64,000 nt of DNA from positions 62,001 through 126,000 of the forward strand of contig CAJQUW010011554.1 in the NCBI GenBank assembly GCA_907163375.1, read 5' to 3'. Under the pieces are notes generated by a model. It was not told where the DNA came from. It did not search any database and saw only the letters and a program-made list of their open reading frames with translations. Positions 24,691 to 33,286 of the stretch are shown here, in pieces (position 1 is the stretch's first letter; every line of letters begins with the position of its first letter). This DNA comes from Prostheceraeus crozeri. Its lineage: Eukaryota > Platyhelminthes > Polycladida > Euryleptidae. Position numbers and translations under genes: made by a program.

Positions 24691-25334
24691 GTCACAAACA
24701 TGTCATCAACATAGCTCGAAACTGTTTCTATCAATTCTTGATCCTGCGAAATTACTTTGTTGACAATTGCTGTCATGATCTTTGGTGCTACTGATAAACC
24801 AAAACCTAATCTGGTGAACACGTAAATCTCATTACGCCATTTGTCACATTGATAAGACCACAAGGATTCGTCTACATGTACTTGTAAGTAAGTTTTGTAT
24901 AAATTTAAAAGAGAGCAATTTGACCCCCTTTGCCGCCATTCGCGAATCCTGTCGGTGCATAAAGGAATCGATCCTCCCGGAAAACTTTTAACAGCGGAAT
25001 TTAAGTGACGATAATCTAACATCGGTCGGATTTTCTTCTCGCCACTTTTCTCTTGCTCTACAGCCATAGTCGGCAAAAATGCACGAATGCTACCATGTTT
25101 ATGCGTATCGTGTTTTATTAAAATTCCTTCACTAACCCAAGTCTCTATTTCTTTATCAAAATCCGCACGATGCTCTGACTTTACATAGTCTGAAGGATAT
25201 TGTGTAACTCATCGGAGATATCTACTTTCCAAGACCAACTAACAATCCATCGGTCGTCCTGAAACTTCGCACTAAAATCTTCATCCACTATGTTTATTTC
25301 CTGCGGGGTCATGCAAGTATCGGAGAAATACATA
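24691..25334 (-). mobile_element. LTR-retrotransposon reverse transcriptase fragment
   Basis: The minus strand reads KKIRPMLDYRHLNS, YLQVHVDESLW, FTRLGFGLSVAPKIM and YVDDMFVT, a retrotransposon RT of the BEL/Gypsy group. Upstream of it lies a DDRWIVSWSW-like stretch typical of the segment before RT in such polyproteins. No LTR is visible here. It is a partial fossil, and the Polinton is inserted at its right edge. It may belong to the same family as the RNase H pieces at 14.7 and 54.9 kb. Confidence 0.75.
25329..25334. repeat. Target-site duplication, left (TACATA)
   Basis: TACATA is directly outside the left end of the Polinton and is repeated exactly at 42362-42367. The 6-bp length fits Polinton integrase. 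Confidence 0.9.
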
Positions 25335-25991
25335 AGTAGTTTATAGTGTGACATCCGGCGCGACGCTTCGCTTCGCTTTGCTTCGCTTCGCTTGCGCCGG
25401 ATGTCACACTTTTGCGGGGGTTTTCAAAATTTTCAAAAAAATCAAAATTTCAAAAATTTAGGTAGATTTCAAATTTCACGTGGCCGAAGGGCGAAAATTT
25501 AAGTTGTCTCAAAATATCACGTGGTCTAAGAATTTTGAAAATTTAGGCAGACGAAAATTTAAGTTGTCTCAAAATATCACGTAGTCTCAATATACCAGAA
25601 GATTGTATTCAAAATATTTATTCAAAATATTTATTCAAAATATTCATTTAAAAATGGAAGAAACAAAAGTGGATGAAACAAAAGTGGAAGGAACCTCAAG
25701 AATATATCCTTCGTTATCATATGAACGTAGTTCTACTTTAATGGACATTGAAAAGATTAACATTGAAAAAATGAATAAAGAAAAACACAAAGATAGAGTT
25801 AGGTATATGAAAGATAAGGAATCTCAATTATTATTAAGATTAGAGCATTATAAAAAATTAAGAAAGAGATGGACTAAAGTTAAGAATGTAACACAAGGAA
25901 TTGGCATATTCTTAACAATAAGTTTAGGTGCTTTGACAATTGTTATATCTTCTGGTGTTTTAGTAATTCCAGTAGTTGCTACAGCTTTAAC
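25335..25991 (+). repeat. Polinton terminal inverted repeat, left
   Basis: About 657 bp here match the inverted sequence at 41755-42361 (about 607 bp). The outer 300 bp are almost identical. The inner part covers the beginning of the first gene, where the two copies differ by several bases and one length difference of about 50 bp. Confidence 0.9.
25346..25409. repeat. Terminal hairpin with CTTCG repeats (left TIR)
   Basis: Two perfect 16-bp arms, GTGTGACATCCGGCGC at 25346-25361 and its complement at 25394-25409, enclose about 32 nt made of CTTCG/CTTTG repeats. The mirror copy lies at 42287-42350. It sits 11 bp from the element end, where replication by protein priming would start, so an origin or terminal-protein recognition role is possible (inference). 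Confidence 0.8.
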
Positions 25992-26403
25992 AGGTACGGG
26001 TGTTTTTGCAACTTCACTTGTTACAATGTTAGATAAATCTTTAATAACTAAGAAACGAAAATCATTAAAAACTAAGCATTTACATATTAAAGAAGTCTAT
26101 GATAAACTACACTACTACTTTCAAAGAGTATGTGATGATAATGTTATTACGTTAGATGAGATTGAAAAATTTGATCAAATAGCTAATGAAGTAAATCAAA
26201 TATCATTTCAATCACAGACAGAAAAAGTTAATGATAAAAATAAAAAGGATGGTAAAATTTCTAGTGATGGTAAAACTTTTATTGATGATAAAATTTTTAA
26301 TGAAGAAAATGATAAAATTTTTTTAGAAGAGCTAAAAACTTTATTAGACAAAACTTTATTAAACAAAACTTTATTAGACAAAACTTTATTAAACAAAACT
26401 TAA
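25654..26403 (+). CDS. Polinton membrane protein, function unknown
   Basis: The start is set at the ATG after TTCATTTAAAA, matching the motif on other element genes; a longer frame begins at 25603. The protein is about 249 residues. It has a charged N-terminus, then a long hydrophobic region (ISLGALTIVISSGVLVIP and VVATALTG) likely to form one or two membrane segments, then a helical charged stretch. The C-terminal tail is a repeat of LLDKT/LLNKT units. The first third lies inside the TIR, so a partial copy exists at the other end. I do not recognise the family. A membrane or virion-membrane role is a guess. Confidence 0.6.
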   Translation: MEETKVDETKVEGTSRIYPSLSYERSSTLMDIEKINIEKMNKEKHKDRVRYMKDKESQLLLRLEHYKKLRKRWTKVKNVTQGIGIFLTISLGALTIVISSGVLVIPVVATALTGTGVFATSLVTMLDKSLITKKRKSLKTKHLHIKEVYDKLHYYFQRVCDDNVITLDEIEKFDQIANEVNQISFQSQTEKVNDKNKKDGKISSDGKTFIDDKIFNEENDKIFLEELKTLLDKTLLNKTLLDKTLLNKT

Positions 26404-26524
26404 TACGAGAAAATTTTAAACGAAAAGATGTCAAACAACAAAGCAATAAAAAAATAATTTGTTCAGTAAAATGTTTTTGCTGTATTCCAATGTTACCACA
26501 AAATTCAAATATTATATTTTAAAA

Positions 26525-27352
26525 ATGGATAAAATTAGAGCTGATAATTTTAAAAGAATAAAACAATTAGAAGAGTTAATAAAACAAAGAAATATTATGA
26601 AAGAAAATCATCTTCAACATAGAATGATAAAAGCTGGTATTCAATCTGATATGTTTGAAAAAATGCAGCAAACCGAGCAAGTAAAAACTGATTTTGAAAA
26701 AACTATGAAACCATTTAAAACTCTTGAAAAGGAACTTACAAATAATGATAAACAAATTGATATAACAGATCCAGAGCACAAAACTATATTAGATGACTAT
26801 GGATTACTAGAATCAAACATTAATAAGAAATTACCAAAATCTATGCAATTTGAACATTCTATTTCATTTATAGATGGAAAAACAATACCTAGATTTTATC
26901 TCGGACAAAAAGAAATATTTCCACAACCTTTTCGAGGTTTAATTTTTTCACCAGATAAATCTCCTTTTAATTTAGATAGAAATTTTGTTAATCTTTTAAG
27001 AGGAGCAGATTTAAATAATTATGCTGTAGAAGATCTCATAAAATATAAAGCTATGTTAGACAGAGTTGGTGCAGTAAAATCTCTTAGACGTTATAAACAA
27101 TTAGAAAATTTATTATCAACGGGAGTTAAAGTAGGGAAAGGTTTATCTGAAAAACAGAAAACTGAAACAACTGTATTTTTACCAGATGATCCACAAGAAT
27201 TACTAAATAGATTAAATATTTTAATATCTGCAATAAAAGAAGGACATAATTCTAGTTTCAATGAAATTCATGCTATATTGAAAAGACTGTTAGAAAAGAA
27301 GATTCTAAATGAAAAGGATTATAAAAGTGTAGCTGAAATATGTTGTTTCTAA
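26525..27352 (+). CDS. Conserved Polinton-type protein of unknown function
   Basis: The start is set at MDKIRADNF, directly after ATATTTTAAAA; an upstream in-frame ATG at 26459 is less likely. The protein is about 275 residues: an N-terminal coiled coil rich in K/E/Q (to about residue 85), then a globular part containing RFYLGQKEIFPQPFRG and a helical C-terminus. A layout of coiled coil plus a YLGxKxI-type segment recalls an uncharacterised protein that often accompanies invertebrate Polintons, from memory and not checked. It sits between the membrane protein and the penton-like gene on the same strand. Confidence 0.55.
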   Translation: MDKIRADNFKRIKQLEELIKQRNIMKENHLQHRMIKAGIQSDMFEKMQQTEQVKTDFEKTMKPFKTLEKELTNNDKQIDITDPEHKTILDDYGLLESNINKKLPKSMQFEHSISFIDGKTIPRFYLGQKEIFPQPFRGLIFSPDKSPFNLDRNFVNLLRGADLNNYAVEDLIKYKAMLDRVGAVKSLRRYKQLENLLSTGVKVGKGLSEKQKTETTVFLPDDPQELLNRLNILISAIKEGHNSSFNEIHAILKRLLEKKILNEKDYKSVAEICCF

Positions 27353-27445
27353 TTTTTATCTATGATTTTTATCTATGATTTTTATCTATGATTTTTATCT
27401 ATGATTTTTATCTACGATTTTTATCTATAATATTTATTTAATTTT
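27353..27445. repeat. 14-bp tandem repeat between Polinton genes
   Basis: About six copies of a 14-bp unit, ATGATTTTTATCT plus one base, follow the preceding stop codon. The array is purely intergenic. A role as a 3'-end or spacing element is possible. Confidence 0.75.
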
Positions 27446-27457
27446 TTTAGTTTAAAA

Positions 27458-28197
27458 ATGTGTTCAGCAGATTTAGACAAAATTAATGATCATTTAGAAA
27501 AATTGACAGAGATTTTGGGTTCATCAAAATTTAGTACGACGTTAAAAATTATAACAACTACTTCATCACACACTTGTAATTTAGAACCCATTCTACATTT
27601 AACACTATTCAAAACGTTATCAAAGATGTGAATGACCAATTTAGATATTCTACTGATAAAGGCAAAACGTGGAAAATATTAACTTTTCTTCCTGGTTCTT
27701 ACGAAGTTGAAACAATATCAAATAAAATTAAGAGACATTTAGGTATACCATTTAAAGATAAGAAACAATTACATTTTGCAGTTGAACCGGCAGTTAATAA
27801 ATTTTCTCTTACTTTAGACGAAAATCATCAAGTTGATTTTAATCATGATAGATCATTGTCAAAGCTATTAGGATTTAATAAACAAACTTACAGTCAAGGT
27901 TATCATTTAGGTGAGAAGATTCCAAAAATAACTGAAATAAATTCAATTGTTGTACATTGTGACATTATTGAAGGAGGATATATAAATGGTAAATTATCAA
28001 ATTTAATATTCAGTTTTCCAGCTTTTACTGTACCCATTGGTTATAGATTAAATGTAATTCCACAAACATTAATATATTTTCCTATTACAAGAAAAACTAT
28101 TAACAACATTGGCATTAGAATCACTGATGAAAAAGGACAAGAAATAAATTTTGGAGGTGAAGAGATTATGATAGATCTTTTGGTTCGGGAGGTATAA
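27458..28197 (+). pseudogene. Penton-like minor capsid gene (single jelly roll), looks damaged
   Basis: The conserved part reads FRYSTDKGKTWKILTFLPGSYEVE, a long beta-rich body, and a C-terminus ITDEKGQEINFGGEEI, features I associate with the penton-like minor capsid protein of Polintons and adintoviruses. It would sit at capsid vertices. Position next to the ATPase and upstream of PolB is usual enough. The gene looks broken (about one break). The GC-rich hairpin array at 28183-28270 begins at its 3' end. Confidence 0.65.
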
Positions 28198-28270
28198 ACT
28201 CCCGTTCGAGAGGTATGAACTCCCGTTCGAGAGGTATGAACTCCCGTTCGAGAGGTATGAACTCCCACGC
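28183..28270. repeat. GC-rich hairpin array, 21-bp unit
   Basis: Four copies of a unit like GTTCGAGAGGTATGAACTCCC. Each forms a short stem (for example GGGAG/CTCCC around 7 nt at 28187-28203). The array is much richer in GC than its surroundings. It is one of a set of similar islets across the element. Confidence 0.8.
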
Positions 28271-28348
28271 GAAGCTAGAGAAGTTTAATTTTCTTCTTCT
28301 TTAGAAACAAAAAATAAAAAAAATAAAAATAAATTTTTTTATTAAAAA

Positions 28349-29116
28349 ATGAGTGAACTACCTCCATTAAATAAAAAAAAACTTAAATTTAATCATCATC
28401 CAAATTTATCTAATAAAGTTTTGTCAGTTATTTGTGGAAGATCAGGATGTGGAAAAACATATCTATTATTTAAAATTTTAACGACTCCAAATTTTTTGGA
28501 TTATAACAATCTTATAATTTATACAACAACGGCAGAACAACCCGTCTATCAATTTTTAAAATATGGATTTGAAAATAATCTTAAAAAAACAGCAATTGCT
28601 TCATTATTCAAAGAATATGAAAAATCTGAAGATGAAGAAGAAATAAGTTCGTGGTGTGAAGAAGCAGCAAAAAATAATCAGTTAGTAGAATCTAATAAAA
28701 ATAACCATATAAAGATACAACTAATAGATGATAGTGGTAATATGCAAGATCCTAGTAAACTAGATAAAACAATGAAACATTGTGTAATTTTTGATGATTG
28801 TGTTAATGATAGAAATCAGTCAGTTCAGAGAAATTATTTCACAAGAGGTAGACATAATAACTGTAGTGTATTTTATTTAACACAAAGTATGTATTCATTA
28901 GACGGAAGTGTTATTAGAAAGAATGCAAATATATTTATACTATTTGAAATAAATGCAAGAAACTTAAGTGATTTGTTAAGAGATTTATGTGTAAGAAATA
29001 AAGATGAATTTAAACAATCGTGTAACAATGCTTGGTCAAAAGATTATGGATTTATTACAATTAATATTGATAAAAAAATTCATGAAAGAGTTATAGAAAA
29101 TATTTTCGAGGAGTGA
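28349..29116 (+). CDS. DNA-packaging ATPase (FtsK/HerA, A32-like)
   Basis: 255 residues. Walker A is GRSGCGKT at residues 30-37, Walker B is CVIFDD at 145-150, and a following YFTRGRHNNCSVFYLTQS segment matches the conserved THGRH...Q block of viral A32-type packaging ATPases. It would pump element DNA into capsids. The start follows TTTTTTATTAAAAA exactly, as in other genes of the element. It is intact and of the usual size. A GC-rich islet of GACCGAACGGAGT repeats follows its stop at 29113-29150. Confidence 0.9.
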   Translation: MSELPPLNKKKLKFNHHPNLSNKVLSVICGRSGCGKTYLLFKILTTPNFLDYNNLIIYTTTAEQPVYQFLKYGFENNLKKTAIASLFKEYEKSEDEEEISSWCEEAAKNNQLVESNKNNHIKIQLIDDSGNMQDPSKLDKTMKHCVIFDDCVNDRNQSVQRNYFTRGRHNNCSVFYLTQSMYSLDGSVIRKNANIFILFEINARNLSDLLRDLCVRNKDEFKQSCNNAWSKDYGFITINIDKKIHERVIENIFEE

Positions 29117-29192
29117 TCGAACGGAGTGACCGAACGGAGTGACCGAACAATTTTTTCTTATAAATTTTTTGTTAATAAAAATAAAAAAAAAT

Positions 29193-29522
29193 ATGTTGAA
29201 TGATTATAAGATAGAGCATGTACCAGTTTTAAAAGATTATCGTCATCCTACAAATCCTGTAAATTCGAAGAAAGAAGTTAGATTTTATTATCATCATAAA
29301 TACGTAGCGCTCGTTACAGATTATAAAACAAAACATGGTATTCAACCGTGTGTTAAAACAAAAGACTTTCCACTTTGTTTAAGAAGTTTCCGAGTATTTT
29401 TGGCGTATAATAATTTATGGTGGTTGGTTAAGAAAGAACATTTAACAGCACATGAATTAGAAACATTACATCAATTACATATTCCTGTGTATATGCAAAA
29501 ACGGAACCGAGGTTCTATGTAA
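29193..29522 (+). CDS. Small Polinton protein, 109 aa, unknown
   Basis: The start is chosen at MLNDYKIEHV; a longer frame opens at 29139 inside a T-rich leader. It contains YYHHKYVALV, CLRSFRVFLAYNNLWWL and HELETLHQLHIPVY, with many aromatic residues. I do not recognise it. It lies tightly between the ATPase and the polymerase on the same strand. A hairpin GAACC-GA-GGTTC at 29505-29516 is part of its last codons. Confidence 0.5.
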   Translation: MLNDYKIEHVPVLKDYRHPTNPVNSKKEVRFYYHHKYVALVTDYKTKHGIQPCVKTKDFPLCLRSFRVFLAYNNLWWLVKKEHLTAHELETLHQLHIPVYMQKRNRGSM

Positions 29523-29545
29523 AATTCATTTTTTCTTTTAAAAAT

Positions 29546-32500
29546 ATGAATCGTGAAATGTCTCTCGGACAAACGTCTAGGATTGATGAATTAATCAAGA
29601 AACAAATTCCTGAGTTTGATGCGCAAATTAAACATAGTAAACGTAGAAAACGTATTAAAAAACAGAAACGTACTAGGCGTAGTATTAGACGTAATACTAA
29701 AAAACAGAAATGCGGAACAAAAGAAATATTAGAAACCCCTATTACTGATATCTTTTTTGATGATAGAATTAAGGATGAACTTGGTGATGATTTATGTAAT
29801 TTATTTAATCCAAATGAAATTAAATATGAAAATGTATCTTTTATTAATGTAGTAAATGATATGCGGAAACTTTTAGCAAATGGTAAAATTATTAATTTAC
29901 TTGGAAAAGTTATTAAAGATCAGGAAAATATAATTCAAAATTTTTACGTAACCTTCTATAATAAAAAATCATTTGAAACATGGTTTTCGAATCTGGATGA
30001 GAAATCCGATGCTAACGAATGGATTTTTACAGGTAATATTAAATATGAAGATTTTGGAATGAAGTTAGTACAAAGATCGCATAGAGGGGCAGGGATTAAT
30101 ATGAAATATAGAATCAAAGAATATTTCGGTGAATATTGTTATATTCCTTCTGAAGATTTTTGTTTTATTAAATGTTATAATATTTTACGAGGTTTTAATG
30201 AACAACAAGGAGAAATGATGAAAGAAATGTTTAATAATTTTTTATATAAAGAGAAAGCCACATCTAGAACAGGAGTAATGTCAAACTGCAAATTTTCTCA
30301 ATTCAATAAATATTTTGGAGAATGTGTTCAATATTATAGTCCTGCCAATCGTCATTTAAATCCTAGAGGAATTGAAACGTTTCATAATTATGTTTATTAC
30401 AATTATTTTCACGCAGGTTCAACAATTGGTCACTATTGTTTAATTAATAAATCTCATAAATTAAAAGCTATTAGAGAAATTGAAAATAATTTCAAACCCA
30501 TATATAAAACAGTTACTGATGAAAATCTAACAACGCGTCCATATAAAATCATAACAAAGAAAAAAATTGACTATGTTTCAACATATATTTGGGATCTCGA
30601 AACTTTTCCCGATCCTAACTGTTCAACAGCTCATCCTATTCCTTACGCTGTAGGAGCTATTAATTTTAATAAATTTATATGTTGTTTACCGAAACAAAGA
30701 TTGAAAGAATTAGAAACACGTTTGTTAAGTGATATGATTAAAATTAAACGATCAAAAGATGAAGATGAAATTAAAAAACTTAAAAAACAGATTAATGAGT
30801 ATAATAATTTAACTGAATTAGAATTTAATAAACTTCAAAATTGTGTGAAAATATTTACGAGAACTGAGGATGATGAATGTTCGATCGGGGGAAACCCAGA
30901 GGACGTATGTCCGATCCATCAATTTTTTAAAACTCTTGGAAAATTTAATTATTCTAGAGTAACTTTAATAGCTCACAATTCATCAGGTTTTGATTCCTAT
31001 TTTCCGATAAAAGCTAATTTTAAATTATCTAAACCGCCTCTTAAAACTTCAAGAGGAATATTGACTGCTTCATTACAAAATCCTTATACAACTGAATGTG
31101 TTAGTAGATACATTCAAAAATCTTTTAGATTTAAAAACAATATGAAAAAAGATTCACCTTCAGGTAAATTAGCACTTCAAACTATTATAATGAAATGTAG
31201 TTATCAACATGTAAAAACAAGTCTTTCTAAATGGTGTGAGAATTTTAAAATTCCTACGAATGTGTGTAAATTAAATTATGAAATTGGAGACATAACACAT
31301 GAAAATTATAAAGAAAAAGAAAATGAATGGAGACCATATTTAGTTAACGATATTCTTTCTTTAGCTTTTTGTATCTACAAATATAATAATGTTATGCGAG
31401 ATTTAGTTGGTGAAGATATAACTACTAATTTGACATCCTCTGCTTTAACATTTAACGGTTGGATGAAAAGCGTACAAAATGACAATATAAATATTCATTC
31501 TCATATAGATTTATGGGCTAGAAATTATATTAGAAAATCTGTTAAAGGTGGAAGAGTTTCAGCAAATATAAGAAAATACATATCGCCATTTTGTAGCATC
31601 TTGTTACCAATATTAAAACAGTATTTACCTGGTCGCTGCGCTGGGGGGACTTTGTCCCTTGGTCGCTGCGCTGGGGGGACTTTGTCCCTTGGTCGCTACG
31701 CTGGTGGGACTTTGTCCCCGGGAAATAATTTAATAGATTTAATGAAACAGTATCGAGATTTAGGAGATAAAACTGAAATTTGTAAGAAAATTTCAAATCA
31801 ACTACTTGAACAAAAAAATGAATTTCTAATGGCTTTTGATGCAACATCTTTATATCCATCAGCTATGTATGATGAAAATTCAGAATACCCTAAAGCTGAA
31901 TCAGCTAGAAAATTTCGTCAAGAAGAAGAGCGGGAAATAGTATATAAATTTAATACTCAAACATTTAGACCTAAAACTGGAATATTCTCTGTTGTGTTTC
32001 AATATCCGAATGATATGTTTTTCCAACCAGTTCCTATAAAAGATAAAGTTAAAAATCAAAATAATAATTCTCATGTAAAAGTAATCAGGTTTAGAAATGG
32101 TATATGTTATGATGTATTAACTTCTGTTGACATACAAGAAATTGTTAGATGTGGGGGGAAAATCTTACATATTACTGATGGTATAATTTATGAAAAAAAT
32201 TATCAAGTTTCACCATTTCGAAATTATATTGAAAAACTTTTTAATTTGAGAAAAAGATATAAAACAGAAGGAAATACTGTAGGTGATGAGTTAATTAAAT
32301 TATTGATGAATTCGCTATATGGCAAAACTGTGCAAAAAGATATTACCACTAAATATCATTTATGGAATGAGAATACATTGAGAAAAAATTTCACTCAAGA
32401 AGTAAAAGATTATGAAAAATTAAATGATGAACAATATTTAGCGAAAGTAGAAATGGAAGATGATGAATTTCTCAAAACTAATATTGTAAAAGATGGGAAG

Positions 32501-33112
32501 ACGTCATTCATGCCATCACACTTAGGTTCTTTCATTCTTTCTCACTCTAGAAGAATCATGAATAACTTTATTTTAGAAATTAATGGTTTCAAAGAAAAAT
32601 ACATTCATTATACAGATACTGATTCAATATATATTTCCAATGAGCTCTTTAATAAATTAGATGCTGCTGGATATGTTGGTGGGGAATTGTGTCAAGGAAA
32701 AAATGATTATGGAAATGGTGGAATTATTTTTGCAATGTTTATTGCTCCTAAAATAAAATACTGTATTACTGTAGATGAACAAGGGAGACTTAGTGAAAAG
32801 AAAACATTCAAAGGATATTCACAAGATAAAGTAAAAGTAGAAGATTTTCTAAAATTATATTCGGGGAAAACATTATCGACTACAGTTTATAAACCATGGA
32901 AAAGATCTTTAGAAACTGGAATTAGTATTCCTGATAAAAATAATAATACTGAAGAAAAAAAATTTTCTGGTCAAATAAATATTCTTAAACGTCAAGCACC
33001 TGATGAAAATGAAATTATGTTACCTTATAACGGAGAAGATATTCAAGCTGAAATATTTCAAACAATCATCTGTGAGAGTAATTTAAGTGATGATGATGAC
33101 ACGTGGGAATAA
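29546..33112 (+). CDS. Protein-primed family B DNA polymerase
   Basis: 1188 residues, intact. The N-terminus is strongly basic (KRRKRIKKQKRTRR). The exonuclease part shows IWDLETFPD at about residue 348 and NSSGFDSYF further on. The palm motifs are MAFDATSLYPSAM (Asp at about 765), LLMNSLYGKT (Asn at about 922) and YTDTDSIYI (about 1022-1030). This is the protein-primed type used by Polintons and adenoviruses to copy linear DNA from the TIRs. Odd feature: an in-frame GC-rich insert of three 30-bp units (GRCAGGTLSL repeats) at about residues 696-725, between the exonuclease and palm regions. A second islet encodes CSIGGNPEDVCPIH near residues 446-459. Confidence 0.95.
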   Translation: MNREMSLGQTSRIDELIKKQIPEFDAQIKHSKRRKRIKKQKRTRRSIRRNTKKQKCGTKEILETPITDIFFDDRIKDELGDDLCNLFNPNEIKYENVSFINVVNDMRKLLANGKIINLLGKVIKDQENIIQNFYVTFYNKKSFETWFSNLDEKSDANEWIFTGNIKYEDFGMKLVQRSHRGAGINMKYRIKEYFGEYCYIPSEDFCFIKCYNILRGFNEQQGEMMKEMFNNFLYKEKATSRTGVMSNCKFSQFNKYFGECVQYYSPANRHLNPRGIETFHNYVYYNYFHAGSTIGHYCLINKSHKLKAIREIENNFKPIYKTVTDENLTTRPYKIITKKKIDYVSTYIWDLETFPDPNCSTAHPIPYAVGAINFNKFICCLPKQRLKELETRLLSDMIKIKRSKDEDEIKKLKKQINEYNNLTELEFNKLQNCVKIFTRTEDDECSIGGNPEDVCPIHQFFKTLGKFNYSRVTLIAHNSSGFDSYFPIKANFKLSKPPLKTSRGILTASLQNPYTTECVSRYIQKSFRFKNNMKKDSPSGKLALQTIIMKCSYQHVKTSLSKWCENFKIPTNVCKLNYEIGDITHENYKEKENEWRPYLVNDILSLAFCIYKYNNVMRDLVGEDITTNLTSSALTFNGWMKSVQNDNINIHSHIDLWARNYIRKSVKGGRVSANIRKYISPFCSILLPILKQYLPGRCAGGTLSLGRCAGGTLSLGRYAGGTLSPGNNLIDLMKQYRDLGDKTEICKKISNQLLEQKNEFLMAFDATSLYPSAMYDENSEYPKAESARKFRQEEEREIVYKFNTQTFRPKTGIFSVVFQYPNDMFFQPVPIKDKVKNQNNNSHVKVIRFRNGICYDVLTSVDIQEIVRCGGKILHITDGIIYEKNYQVSPFRNYIEKLFNLRKRYKTEGNTVGDELIKLLMNSLYGKTVQKDITTKYHLWNENTLRKNFTQEVKDYEKLNDEQYLAKVEMEDDEFLKTNIVKDGKTSFMPSHLGSFILSHSRRIMNNFILEINGFKEKYIHYTDTDSIYISNELFNKLDAAGYVGGELCQGKNDYGNGGIIFAMFIAPKIKYCITVDEQGRLSEKKTFKGYSQDKVKVEDFLKLYSGKTLSTTVYKPWKRSLETGISIPDKNNNTEEKKFSGQINILKRQAPDENEIMLPYNGEDIQAEIFQTIICESNLSDDDDTWE
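31631..31720. repeat. Three 30-bp GC-rich repeats in frame within PolB
   Basis: Units start at 31631, 31661 and 31691 with GGTCGCTGCGCTGG and end with the hairpin GGGAC-TTT-GTCCC. Being a multiple of three they stay open. The base composition is opposite to that of the gene around them. Confidence 0.9.
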
Positions 33113-33245
33113 TAATTTTTTTATAACATCTAAAAAATTTATAACATCTAAAAACTTATTCCATCTAAAAAATTTATTACATCTATAAACTTATGACATC
33201 TAAAAACTTATTACATCTAAAAAATTTATTACATATGAAAATATA
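33113..33245. repeat. AT-rich tandem repeat between convergent Polinton genes
   Basis: About six units resembling TTTATAACATCTAAAAA lie between the PolB stop and the 3' end of the minus-strand gene. This could be a bidirectional 3'-end region. Confidence 0.7.
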
Positions 33246-33286
33246 TTTATCGAATATTTTGGTATTTTCTATTAAGTTTTATCTTA

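Noticed and set aside
26208-26396. Minus-strand repeat ORF opposite the first Polinton gene
   Set aside because: It is the antisense of the LLDKT/LLNKT repeat.
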